Shown here: positions 56,597 through 64,000 of the stretch, piece by piece
How positions within the stretch are numbered: position 1 is the stretch's first letter
Layout: every line of letters starts with the position of its first letter
Source: Mycobacterium simiae
GTDB taxonomy: Bacteria > Actinomycetota > Actinomycetes > Mycobacteriales > Mycobacteriaceae
Direction of reading: 5' to 3'
Assembly (NCBI RefSeq): GCF_010727605.1
Contig: NZ_AP022568.1
Location: 4,898,001 to 4,962,000 of the forward strand
DNA: 64,000 nucleotides
Translations under genes and position numbers: made by a program
Notes under the pieces: model-generated
Told to the model about the DNA's origin: nothing
Seen by the model: the letters and a program-made list of their open reading frames with translations, nothing else
Databases searched by the model: none

Positions 56597-57328
56597 ATGA
56601 ATCCCGAATCATTCATGCCCACAATCGTGCTCGTGCATGGGGCCTTCGAAGACGGATCGATATGGAATGGAGTGCTTGAGCGGCTGCAGCGTGGCGGTTA
56701 CCCGGTCATTGCCTTTGCCAACCCGCTGCAGGGAGTGGCAGTCGATGCCGCCTACCTGCGTAGCGTGCTGGACAGGATCGCGGGTCCCGTGCTTTTGGCT
56801 GCCCACTCCTACGGCGGAGCCGTTATCACCCAGGCCGGCGCGGACGATCCCAAGGTCAAGGGCCTCGTCTACGCGGCGGCAGTGATGCCCGCGGCGGGCG
56901 AAGCTGCAAGCCAGCTGCTCAGCCGGTTCCCCGGCAGCTCCTTCCTGACATCCGTTGACGAGATCCCCTTCACCCTGCCCGACGGAACCCGCACCACGTA
57001 TCTGCTCTACCAGGACGATAAGTTCCACGACCAGGTCGCCGCCGACGTTCCCGCGACCACGGCGGCCCTGATGGTCGCCACCCAGCGCCCGATGAACGTG
57101 GCAGCCCTGAACGAATCCGTGATGTCCGCTGCTTGGACGACCAAGCCGAGCTGGCAAATCAGGACCCTGCAGGATCTCGCTCTTCCGGTGCAGGAGCAGA
57201 GATTCGAAGCCGCTCGCGCCCGCTCCCGCATCACCGAGGTGAATTCTTCGCACGCCGTCACCGTCTCCAACCCGGACGTCGTGGCCGACGTGATCGAACA
57301 AGCCGCCCGGACGTGGTTCAGCGGGTAG
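56597..57328 (+). CDS. Alpha/beta hydrolase
   Basis: 243 residues. VLVHGAFEDGSIWNGVLERL gives the oxyanion loop, AAHSYGGAVITQAG the nucleophile elbow (Ser71), and EVNSSHAVTVSNPD the catalytic His near residue 222; close to the esterase/haloperoxidase-like group. Substrate unknown. ATG 56597 has GAGAAGGGAACC upstream; an earlier start at 56567 is less likely. Divergent from the TetR gene. Confidence 0.9.
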   Translation: MNPESFMPTIVLVHGAFEDGSIWNGVLERLQRGGYPVIAFANPLQGVAVDAAYLRSVLDRIAGPVLLAAHSYGGAVITQAGADDPKVKGLVYAAAVMPAAGEAASQLLSRFPGSSFLTSVDEIPFTLPDGTRTTYLLYQDDKFHDQVAADVPATTAALMVATQRPMNVAALNESVMSAAWTTKPSWQIRTLQDLALPVQEQRFEAARARSRITEVNSSHAVTVSNPDVVADVIEQAARTWFSG

Positions 57329-57714
57329 CGGATGTGTTGAGTTCGCGCGTGTCGGCCAGGTCGTCGCCGACGCGCTCGTCCTTGAAGGGATCAGCAACTG
57401 AGTTCTGCCGCAGCATATCTGAGATCTGTCGGCGCTACGTGGCCGTGCGCTGACGGGGTCGACGGCGACGCCAACGGCCGCTCGGTATCGACAATCGACA
57501 ATGTGCCGCCCTGGGAGATCTGCCGAGAAGACGGTCGCGTCGACCGCAACTCAGGGAATCCATCTCATTCTGCACGAAATGCCCTGTGGGCAAGGCCAAC
57601 TCACTGGACTCCAACCGAATCATGCTGACGGTGTTGGTCGGTTCCCTAGGTGGGCATGGCAGGCGTGAGTAAGCGCGTATTGCCAGCCACCATCGTCACC
57701 GCGCCACGCCTGTC
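57329..57714. other. Intergenic region after the hydrolase
   Basis: 386 bp without a supported gene: frames on both strands are short, Arg-rich and lack ribosome sites. It may be remnant sequence left by the duplication that produced the second 47-bp element at its right end. Confidence 0.45.
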
Positions 57715-57761
57715 GAATTGGAATTGTCAGTCCAGTTTTGTCGCAGCATGATGACCGAGTA
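57715..57761. repeat. 47-bp element, copy 2 (before peroxiredoxin)
   Basis: Near-identical to copy 1 in the same orientation, 1292 bp apart. Ends 27 bp before the peroxiredoxin start, so the TGGA...TCCA palindrome (57720-57735) lies in its promoter zone. Suggests a shared regulator, most simply the TetR protein at 55782. Confidence 0.75.
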
Positions 57762-57788
57762 GTCACCCAACGACCGTGGAAGGACGCC

Positions 57789-58274
57789 GTGTCACGACTC
57801 AACTATGGCCAACAGTTCCCCGCTCTCGACGTTCCCGCCGTCGGTGGCGGCACGATCGCTCTGCCCGGTGACCTTGCCGGCTCGTACGGCGTCATTTTGA
57901 TCTATCGCGGGTCCTGGTGCCCATACTGCAATGCACAGCTCGCCGGGTTCTCGCGTGCGCTCGACACTCTGAGCGAACTCAGCGTGAAGGTTGTCGCCTT
58001 GTCTGTCGATGACGAGGACACCTCCGCCGAGCTCGTCGCCAAGCGGAGACTGCGCTTTCCCGTCGGCCACAGCGCCGACGCCGACAAGATAGCCGCGGCG
58101 ATCGGCGCGTATGTCAACGACGATCCGCACTATCTGCAATCGACCGGCTTCATCCTGGCACCTGATGGCACGGTGCGTCTCGCCGTGTACTCGAGCGGGG
58201 CCATCGGTCGGCTGGTCGCCGACGACGTGGTCGGTTTCATCCGGTATCTGACCGAGCACCCGGAAGCACGGTGA
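57789..58274 (+). CDS. Peroxiredoxin / thioredoxin-like protein (AhpC-TSA family)
   Basis: 161 residues. YRGSWCPYCNAQL gives Cys44 and Cys47 in a CxxC pair, followed by KVVALSVDDEDTSAELVAKRRLRFPVGHSAD and STGFILAPDGTVRLAVYSSG. The CPYC pair fits an atypical peroxiredoxin or a thiol reductase; AhpC-like peroxidases usually have Thr before the first Cys. GTG 57789 with GGAAGGA upstream; the frame is open earlier to 57738. Confidence 0.87.
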   Translation: MSRLNYGQQFPALDVPAVGGGTIALPGDLAGSYGVILIYRGSWCPYCNAQLAGFSRALDTLSELSVKVVALSVDDEDTSAELVAKRRLRFPVGHSADADKIAAAIGAYVNDDPHYLQSTGFILAPDGTVRLAVYSSGAIGRLVADDVVGFIRYLTEHPEAR

Positions 58275-58384
58275 ACAGCACTGCACCCTGGTGCGGCTCG
58301 GACCGGAGGCGATGCTGCCCGGCGCGGGCTGACAGGACGGATTCGGCCGAGCAGCCCGCGACATCCGGATGAGGATCAGCTATT

Positions 58385-58413
58385 GACCGGGGGACCGGAT
58401 AGCAGCCCCGGTC
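58385..58413 (+). other. Hairpin in the peroxiredoxin-OYE gap
   Basis: GACCGGGG (58385-58392) pairs with CCCCGGTC (58406-58413), an 8-bp perfect stem with a 13-nt loop. CGCGTTT follows. May end the peroxiredoxin transcript or lie in the leader of the next gene. Confidence 0.45.
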
Positions 58414-58506
58414 CGCGTTTACGACCAACGGTATCTCCCGTGCCTGGGTCGCGGCCAGGTAATCCGTTGGACCCGAACACATCTCGACACGGAGGTAACT
58501 GATTCC

Positions 58507-59676
58507 ATGTCTGTCCAGCAGCGTGCGCAGTATGAAACCCTATTCCGGCCGGCCGCCGTCGGTGGTGTTGAGCTGGCCAACCGTATTGCCCTGGCCCCGA
58601 TGACCCGGGTCAGCGCGACCGCCGAAGGTGTTCCCACCGAACGGATCGGCGCCTATTACCGGGTCTTTGCAAACGGCGGGTTCGCTCTGTTGATCACCGA
58701 AGGCCTGTATATCGATGACCAGACCAGCCAGGGCTATTTGTTCCAGCCGGGCATCGCGAATCCCGCTCAAGCCGCGGCGTGGAAGCCAGTTGTCGAGGGC
58801 GTCCACGCCGCTGGGGCGAAGTTCTTCGCCCAACTGATGCACGCCGGCAGCCAGTCACAAGGCAACCCGCAGACCACCGCCACGTGGGGCCCGTCAGCAG
58901 TGCGTCCCAAAGGCGAACAGTTGGCTATGTACCGCGGGTCAGGCGCGTTCCGGATACCCCGAGCGATGACCGCAGAACAGATCGGCCAGGTCCGGGCCGC
59001 GTTCGTCAACGCGGCCCGGTTGGCACGCGACGCTGGCTTCGACGGTGTTGAGATCCATGGCGCCAACGGCTATTTGCTCGACGCATTCCTCACCGACTAC
59101 ATGAATGCGCGCACCGACGACTACGGGGGCAGCGTCGCCAACCGAATTCGCTTAGCCACTGAGGTCTGCGGTGACGTCGTAGCCGCTGTCGGGGCGGACA
59201 TCGCGGTGGGTATCCGCATTTCCCAGGCCAAGGTTTCGGACAATCATCATCGGTGGGCCGGCGGCGAAGAGGACGCGGCCGCTATCTTCACCGCACTGGC
59301 CGACACCGGTATCGACTACATCCACACCACCGAATACCGGGCCCTGGCACCAGCTTTCGATCACACGGTTAGGTCGCTGGCACAGCTTGCCAAACGGTAC
59401 AGCGGGCTACCGATCATCGCCAACGGCCACCTCGATGACCCTCGCGATGCCGCTACGATCATCGACTCCGGTGCCGCCGATGTCGTCGCCCTAGCCAAAG
59501 CCGCGCTAGCCAACCGGGACTGGCCACGCCGCGTGCGTATGGGTCATCCTCTGTCACCTGACGTGCCCGCCGATCTGTTCGGTCCGATCGCGACCGTCAA
59601 AGACTGGGAAGTCACCGACGTGCCGAACATAGCAGGGCTGGAAGGCGGTGAGTATAAAACCGTTGACACAACATAA
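58507..59676 (+). CDS. Old-yellow-enzyme family alkene reductase (NemA-like)
   Basis: 389 residues, FMN TIM barrel. RIALAPMTRVSA, QLMHAGSQS, VEIHGANGYLLDAFLTDYMNARTDDYGG (His/Asn substrate pair and barrel loop) and IIANGHLDDPRDAATII are typical. Reduces the activated C=C of enones, maleimides or nitro compounds with NAD(P)H. GGAGGTAACTG site upstream of ATG 58507. Fits the detoxification theme of its neighbours. Confidence 0.93.
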   Translation: MSVQQRAQYETLFRPAAVGGVELANRIALAPMTRVSATAEGVPTERIGAYYRVFANGGFALLITEGLYIDDQTSQGYLFQPGIANPAQAAAWKPVVEGVHAAGAKFFAQLMHAGSQSQGNPQTTATWGPSAVRPKGEQLAMYRGSGAFRIPRAMTAEQIGQVRAAFVNAARLARDAGFDGVEIHGANGYLLDAFLTDYMNARTDDYGGSVANRIRLATEVCGDVVAAVGADIAVGIRISQAKVSDNHHRWAGGEEDAAAIFTALADTGIDYIHTTEYRALAPAFDHTVRSLAQLAKRYSGLPIIANGHLDDPRDAATIIDSGAADVVALAKAALANRDWPRRVRMGHPLSPDVPADLFGPIATVKDWEVTDVPNIAGLEGGEYKTVDTT

Positions 59677-59752
59677 GATTGGCTCCCGCCGAAACGGCAA
59701 TGTCGCCGAGCTTAATAGCCATTTGGCTCGAAAGAATCGAAGGAGTGCGTCT

Positions 59753-60337
59753 GTGCGAGACGATATTGTTCCGGGCGCGGTGCTCCCGGATTACGAGCTG
59801 ACCGACCACGCCAAAGTCAGGCGACGACTGAGTGAACTCCAAGGAATCGACCCCATGGTCCTGTTGCTGTCGCGTGGACACTTCTGCCCGAAGGACCATC
59901 AGCAGCACCTCGAGCTGGCCGCGAACTACTCCAAGATCGAGGTTGGGTACACCGCGATCGTCACGATTTCGACCGACAACATCGTGGAAACCGCAGAATT
60001 TCGCGCATCCGTTGGGGCACAATGGACTTTCCTTTCTGACGCCGGCCGAAAGGTGCAGAAAGACCTGCAGATCCAGGAGTACACGGATCCGTATCACGAT
60101 CCGATGGTTCCGCACACATTCGTGCTAAAGCCCGGCTTGGTGATCCATAGCGTCTACAACGGCTACTGGTTTTGGGGCCGGCCGTCTTTTGAGGACCTGC
60201 GCCGTGATCTTCGGGAGGTGACGCGGGAAATTCGCCCTGATTGGGATCCTTTAGCGCCGGGCCTGCGCGAGGCCTGGGACGCCGGGGATCGGTCAAGGCA
60301 CTACCCATATTCCCCGTCGGCTACTGGCGGCGTGTGA
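59753..60337 (+). CDS. Redoxin-fold protein (peroxiredoxin-like)
   Basis: 194 residues from GTG 59753, with AAGGAG 8 bp upstream. VPGAVLPDYELTDHAKVRRRLSELQGIDPMVLLLSRGHFCPKDHQQHLEL shows a thioredoxin fold with a single Cys45 in the peroxidatic position; SDAGRKVQKDLQIQEYTDP and PHTFVLKPGLVIHSVYNGYWFWGRP follow. Best guess is a 1-Cys peroxiredoxin or thiol-disulfide protein. It starts 77 bp after the OYE gene, same strand. Confidence 0.82.
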   Translation: MRDDIVPGAVLPDYELTDHAKVRRRLSELQGIDPMVLLLSRGHFCPKDHQQHLELAANYSKIEVGYTAIVTISTDNIVETAEFRASVGAQWTFLSDAGRKVQKDLQIQEYTDPYHDPMVPHTFVLKPGLVIHSVYNGYWFWGRPSFEDLRRDLREVTREIRPDWDPLAPGLREAWDAGDRSRHYPYSPSATGGV

Positions 60338-60449
60338 GCCGTGGTATGTCGCAACGCAATGGCGTGTGATCCGCATCCACCGAAGGCCCCCAATGAGGCA
60401 GTCAGTCAAATGATTCGCCTGGCGGGCAACCACGAGCGCAGGAGTCGTC

Positions 60450-60845
60450 ATGAGCACCTTCCCGGCTGATTTGAAGTACACCGAGGAGCATGAATGGGTG
60501 CAACGCACCGGCGATGACACCGTCCGCATTGGGATCACCGACTACGCCCAGTCCGCGCTCGGCGACGTGGTGTTCGTCCAGCTACCCGATGTCGGTTCCG
60601 AAGTGACGGCGGGTGAGTCCTTCGGCGAGGTGGAGTCCACAAAGTCGGTGTCGGACCTTTTCTCGCCTATCACCGCGACAGTTGTTGCGATCAATGGTGA
60701 CTTGAGGGAGAACCCACGCCTAGTCAACTCGGATCCGTACGGAGCGGGCTGGCTGCTCGAACTGCAGGCCGACGCGGAGCCGCTGGACGCGCGGCTCGGT
60801 GAACTGTTGGACGCGGATGCCTACCGTGCTCACGTCGCGGATTGA
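60450..60845 (+). CDS. gcvH: Glycine cleavage system H protein (lipoyl carrier)
   Basis: 131 residues, normal length. [10 protein letters not shown] at the N-terminus and [14 protein letters not shown] with lipoyl-Lys65 are canonical. H carries the aminomethyl group between P, T and L proteins. None of gcvP, gcvT or lpd is nearby, and the main gcvH of mycobacteria is elsewhere, so this is probably a paralogue; a lone H protein can also act as a lipoyl relay to other enzymes. ATG 60450. Confidence 0.9.
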   Translation: MSTFPADLKYTEEHEWVQRTGDDTVRIGITDYAQSALGDVVFVQLPDVGSEVTAGESFGEVESTKSVSDLFSPITATVVAINGDLRENPRLVNSDPYGAGWLLELQADAEPLDARLGELLDADAYRAHVAD

Positions 60846-60905
60846 CCAATCGTGGGGGTACCCCTGCTGGGGTCTTGTCGCGAATGATTAAGTGCGAGAG
60901 AATGA

Positions 60906-61055
60906 CTAAACTTTCCAGGCTCCCAGCCTGTCCAGTTGGTCGTGATTGAGCGATGTGACGGCGAGGACGAACCCTTCGAGCACACTGATAGTGATTGCTA
61001 CCGTTGTGGACAACCCCATGGCGGCGAGAGGTTTGCAAGGTGTACTGATACACAT
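60906..61055 (-). CDS. Possible 49-residue membrane peptide downstream of AraC gene
   Basis: ATG at 61055 begins 1 bp after the AraC stop and encodes MCISTPCKPLAAMGLSTTV, then AITISVLEGFVLAVTSL and a polar end. The hydrophobic middle could span a membrane. No clear ribosome site except the preceding AraC reading, so translation would have to be coupled. It may equally be chance or a decayed AraC tail. Confidence 0.22.
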   Translation of the reverse strand: MCISTPCKPLAAMGLSTTVAITISVLEGFVLAVTSLNHDQLDRLGAWKV

Positions 61056-61056
61056 A

Positions 61057-62136
61057 TCACGTACGGCGCCAACGGCGGCGCGCCCGGACAACACTCGACC
61101 AGTCCTGATAGCCGAGCCGTCGGGCGATCTTTGACTGGGAGGCCATGCCGTCTCGCAGGAGATTCTCCGCAACTCTACGGCGCACCTCATCCAGCAGTAT
61201 CCGGTAGGTGGTGCCCTCCCGCTCAAGGTACCTGCGCAGCGTTCGCGGCGCGTAATGCAGGCGGGCAGCCACATCCTCGAGGGTGAGGTCGAGAGATGAC
61301 TGATCAAGCAGATGCGTGCGCACTTGGGCGGCCACGCCGGTGTGATGGAGCCGCTCTGTGCGGATACGTTCGCATTCGGTGACCATGAGTTGGGCGGTGT
61401 GCGTGTTTGCCATTGGTGGTACGTAGTCGAGATAGTCGGCATCGTAAACGATTTCGTTGCTGCCACCTCCCAGGTTCACCGCAACCCCGAAGTGGTCCCG
61501 GTAGACAGCCGCGCACCCAGACTCATCGGCGAACCGGATCTCGCGTAGTGGAACCTTGTCGATGTTGGGGAAGGTATCGCGCTGGACCTGTATGACGGCG
61601 GCGAGATCACGCTCGACGACGAAGCGCTGGATCGCGTCCGGCACATCGGCAGCATCGAAGGCAAGGATGAAGTGATGGTCGGCGTCGATGCGGGCCGTCA
61701 TCGTCGAGAATGCAAACGACAAGATCGAGTAGTGCAGGGCCCTTAGCACCGTGTCGTGAACGGTGGCGGAGGCGGCGAGCAGATAGCCCAGGTAGCCGTA
61801 CGCGGTCAAGTGATAGCGTGCGCCCAATTCCACACCTAGGCCGGGGTAGTCGCTACAGGCTGCGACCAGGTTGCGGATGACCACGATCTCCTGACTCGCC
61901 TCAACGAGTGTGTCGACATCGGTCAACGACGCCACGTCGAGGTGCGATCCACGCAACAGCGCCTCGGCCGAAATTCCGTGCTCGGCTGCCCATTCGCACA
62001 TGATCGCGACTGAGACCGCGGTTCGCGGGTGGTCCCACGGATCCGTAATGGCCGCGATGACCCGGTTGGTCGACTGCAGAACAGGCGGGGATTGCAAAGG
62101 TGCTTGATCTGCATGGGCACCGGCGCCGGAGGTCAT
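61057..62136 (-). CDS. AraC-family transcriptional regulator (OruR/ArgR-like)
   Basis: 359 residues. The N-terminal domain (about 40-225) is the Arabinose_bd type found in regulators of alcohol and amino-acid catabolism; the C-terminal AraC domain starts HLLDQSSLDLTLEDVAARLHYAPRTLRRYLEREGTTY. The second HTH ends RRLGYQDWSSVVRARRRWRRT and then stops, about 10 residues short of the usual end, with Val and Arg in place of the common F and F of SSFxRAFxRW. It may be slightly damaged but not clearly dead. Divergent from the alcohol dehydrogenase, its likely target. Confidence 0.88.
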   Translation of the reverse strand: MTSGAGAHADQAPLQSPPVLQSTNRVIAAITDPWDHPRTAVSVAIMCEWAAEHGISAEALLRGSHLDVASLTDVDTLVEASQEIVVIRNLVAACSDYPGLGVELGARYHLTAYGYLGYLLAASATVHDTVLRALHYSILSFAFSTMTARIDADHHFILAFDAADVPDAIQRFVVERDLAAVIQVQRDTFPNIDKVPLREIRFADESGCAAVYRDHFGVAVNLGGGSNEIVYDADYLDYVPPMANTHTAQLMVTECERIRTERLHHTGVAAQVRTHLLDQSSLDLTLEDVAARLHYAPRTLRRYLEREGTTYRILLDEVRRRVAENLLRDGMASQSKIARRLGYQDWSSVVRARRRWRRT

Positions 62137-62258
62137 GCCCGCAAGTTTCTCCCGACTCGGCTCTAAATGCGCGTCAACGACTTCAGAGCGGGCCGAGATG
62201 GCCGCAAATGTTGAGTTCTGGCCTGGCCTGTCCTGTCGAAAACACCCGGCTGGGCCCT

Positions 62259-62272
62259 ACCGTCCATACGGT
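62259..62272. promoter_or_regulatory. Inverted repeat before the alcohol dehydrogenase
   Basis: ACCGT-CCAT-ACGGT, 14 bp, 46 bp upstream of the ADH start in the AraC-ADH gap. AraC regulators usually bind direct repeats, so this could belong to another factor or be part of the core promoter. Confidence 0.4.
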
Positions 62273-62317
62273 GACGTGCGCCTCGCAACCATTTCTGACC
62301 GACAAGAAGGGTGATCT

Positions 62318-63445
62318 ATGAAGGTGAAGGCTGCGGTCGCCGAACGGGCGGGCGCTCCGTGGACGATCTGCGAGGTCGAGCTTGGAGATCCAGTCGCTGG
62401 TGAGGTTCAAGTCCGACTAACCGCGTCCGGTTTGTGCCATTCCGATGCGCACGTCATCGCGGGCAACACTCCTGTGCCATTCATGCCGGTTCTCGGTGGC
62501 CATGAGGGTGCGGGTGTCGTCACGACGGTCGGTCCAGGCGTGACCGGCCTGGAAGCGGGCGATCATGTCGTACTCGCGTTCATCCCCGCCTGCGGCGTCT
62601 GCGCATCGTGCGCCGGCGGTCTGCAGAACCTGTGTGACGAAGGCGCCGGCCTGCTGACAGGACATGCCATTGCGGACAAGGCGTTTCGCGTCACCAGGGA
62701 CGGCCAGCCGGTCATTCAAATGTGTCTGCTCGGCACGTTTGCCCCCTACGTCACGGTGAGTCAGGCGTCGGTCGTCAAGATCGAGCAGGATGTTCCACTC
62801 GAGGTCGCGGCACTTCTCGGGTGCGGTGTGTCCACCGGCTGGGGCTCGGCGACCGAGATCGGCGACACTCGGCCAGGTGACACCGTCATCGTCATGGGCA
62901 TCGGCGGCGTCGGCATTAACGCCGTGCAGGGTGCAAAGTTCGCGGGCGCCAGGTTTGTCATCGCGATCGATCCAGTCGATTTCAAGCGCAAGAAGGCGTT
63001 GGAGTTCGGGGCCACCCATACTTTTGGCTCCTTCGAGGATGCCGCGGCCGAACTCCCAGATCTGACCCGGGGCAAGATGGCCCAGGTCTCGATCATCACC
63101 GTCGGCGAGATCAGGGGTGAACACATCCAGCAGGCGCTAAGCCTGACCTCTAAGGGCGGGCAGGTGATCGTCACGGGCACAGGCGATGTGACCCAGTCGA
63201 CCGTCGATCTCAACCTGTTCGAGCTCACCCTGCTACAGAAGCGCGTCCAGGGCGCAATCTTCGGCGGTGTCGGCCCCCGCACTCAGATTCCCAAACTGCT
63301 CGATCTTTACCGGGTCGGGAGCCTCAAACTCGACGAGCTTGTCACGACCCGGTACCGGCTCGAGAACATCAACCAGGGGTTCCAGGACATGTTCGACGGT
63401 AAAAATCTACGTGGGCTTGTGATGTATTCCAGCGGGGACTACTGA
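62318..63445 (+). CDS. Zinc-dependent alcohol dehydrogenase, NDMA-dependent (mycofactocin-linked) type
   Basis: 375 residues, medium-chain dehydrogenase. GLCHSDAH (catalytic Cys40), GGHEGAGVV, structural zinc CGVCASCAGGLQNLC, and the NAD fold VIVMGIGGVGINAVQ are present. The overall pattern and the LGTFAPYVTV segment fit the actinobacterial class with a non-exchangeable NAD, which needs mycofactocin for re-oxidation. No mycofactocin genes lie in the window. ATG 62318 with GAAGGGTG upstream. Probably induced by the AraC protein. Confidence 0.9.
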   Translation: MKVKAAVAERAGAPWTICEVELGDPVAGEVQVRLTASGLCHSDAHVIAGNTPVPFMPVLGGHEGAGVVTTVGPGVTGLEAGDHVVLAFIPACGVCASCAGGLQNLCDEGAGLLTGHAIADKAFRVTRDGQPVIQMCLLGTFAPYVTVSQASVVKIEQDVPLEVAALLGCGVSTGWGSATEIGDTRPGDTVIVMGIGGVGINAVQGAKFAGARFVIAIDPVDFKRKKALEFGATHTFGSFEDAAAELPDLTRGKMAQVSIITVGEIRGEHIQQALSLTSKGGQVIVTGTGDVTQSTVDLNLFELTLLQKRVQGAIFGGVGPRTQIPKLLDLYRVGSLKLDELVTTRYRLENINQGFQDMFDGKNLRGLVMYSSGDY

Positions 63446-63920
63446 GCTGAAAACCACAGCGAGAGAACCAGGTTCACCCAATCAAAGACTGATCTGTGCG
63501 GAGCCACGCCGCGAGGAGTGCAACGTGAATCATTGAAATATGTTGTTTTCGAGTGCATTCTGCTGATACTCATACGTAACCAATCCACTTCATATTCGTT
63601 AACGTCTTGCAACGAGCGCATTTTCGAATCCGTGGACGATGAGCGATTCGCCTAAGGGGGACGGGTAAAGCGGTTGAACTTGGTCGGTGGCTGCATGCAT
63701 TGAAAGTGTGCTAGTTGTGCGGCCGGGAAGCGACGGCAATTGCTTACGGCGAGGCCGTATTCATTAGCGATGCACCGCTACGGTGCCGAACGTCATACGC
63801 CAGTGTTTGGCCGGGTCGATTCGACCAAGCGCTGGGCGTGTTGCAGCCCAAACCCGTTGCAGAACAGGCGGTTAAAAGAGGCCGGGGCGATGACGGCCCC
63901 ACGTCGATAAGGAGATCCTG
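63446..63920 (+). other. Intergenic region before the MFS gene
   Basis: 475 bp. The left half (63520-63620) is AT-rich and may hold a promoter. An open frame of 68 codons at 63715-63921 has no recognised product. GGCCG (63880-63884) pairs with CGGCC (63894-63898) in the leader, 13 bp before the AAGGAG site of the next gene, so the hairpin could affect its translation. Nothing else is visible. Confidence 0.45.
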
Positions 63921-64000
63921 ATGGCTGACGTGATCAACGTGCGCCGCAGTCGTTTTGCGTTACCAATAATTTGCCTGGCCCAGCTCATGGCCACCCTGGA
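63921..64000 (+). CDS. MFS transporter, 5' end only (drug-export type)
   Basis: The first 26 codons read MADVINVRRSRFALPII then CLAQLMATLD, the start of helix 1 of DHA2-type major facilitator exporters, where CxxxFMxxLDxTIVNVALP is the usual pattern. AAGGAG at 63909-63914 is the ribosome site. The rest is outside the window. Confidence 0.65.
   Translation, partial: MADVINVRRSRFALPIICLAQLMATL

Noticed and set aside
61057..62136. AraC gene as a pseudogene
   Set aside because: The frame is complete over both domains; only the last few residues are short, which is not enough evidence of inactivation.

Overview
The window is high-GC actinobacterial DNA with GTG/TTG starts, ATGA/GTGA stop-start overlaps and mycobacterial lipid and cell-wall genes. 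From about 1 to 53.5 kb the gene order matches, from memory, the M. tuberculosis H37Rv stretch from Rv2193 (ctaE) to Rv2143. There is no IS6110, no PE_PGRS38 and no Rv2177c transposase, and several genes are present that H37Rv lacks here. The source is therefore most likely a slow-growing, non-tuberculosis Mycobacterium, perhaps of the M. avium complex. The species is an inference.

Region 1 (1-27.8 kb), envelope and lipid genes: ctaE start, trpD, a DEDDh exonuclease/GIY-YIG fusion, a small Cys-rich protein, the NlpC/P60 hydrolase RipC, a membrane-anchored zincin, PimB', FadD15, two SRPBCC proteins, an ArsA-like ATPase, a PlsC acyltransferase, the Rv2181-type mannosyltransferase, an exoribonuclease, AroG, PknL and its wHTH partner, MptA, IdsA2, an MTHFR-like protein, LppM and a GNAT enzyme. 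PimB', the Rv2181-type enzyme and MptA together build PIM, lipomannan and LAM. An insertion at 16.6-20.2 kb carries an FAD monooxygenase, a 39-residue candidate lipoprotein, an O-methyltransferase and a TetR regulator around a perfect 44-bp palindrome.

Region 2 (27.8-53.5 kb), the division and cell wall (dcw) cluster: mraZ, rsmH, an FtsL-like protein, pbpB, murE, murF, mraY, murD, ftsW, murG, murC, ftsQ, ftsZ, pgeF, yggS, sepF, yggT, wag31. Many neighbours overlap by 4 bp, which suggests translational coupling. Four 10-bp TGG repeats before mraZ look like the MraZ autoregulatory box. Between pbpB and murE lies a cassette of a TauE/SafE transporter, an FAD monooxygenase and a divergent TetR gene with a palindromic operator between the last two. 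Hairpins follow ftsZ, sepF and wag31.

Region 3 (53.5-64 kb), accessory metabolism that breaks synteny: a cobalt-type nitrile hydratase operon (beta, alpha, accessory protein) ending in a CbtB cobalt-transport protein; a TetR regulator; an alpha/beta hydrolase and a peroxiredoxin, each preceded by a copy of the same 47-bp element; an old-yellow-enzyme reductase; a second redoxin; a lone glycine-cleavage H protein; an AraC regulator divergent from an NDMA-type alcohol dehydrogenase; and the start of an MFS transporter. The content suggests a detoxification or catabolic island with local regulators. No rRNA, tRNA, CRISPR array or intact insertion sequence was seen.
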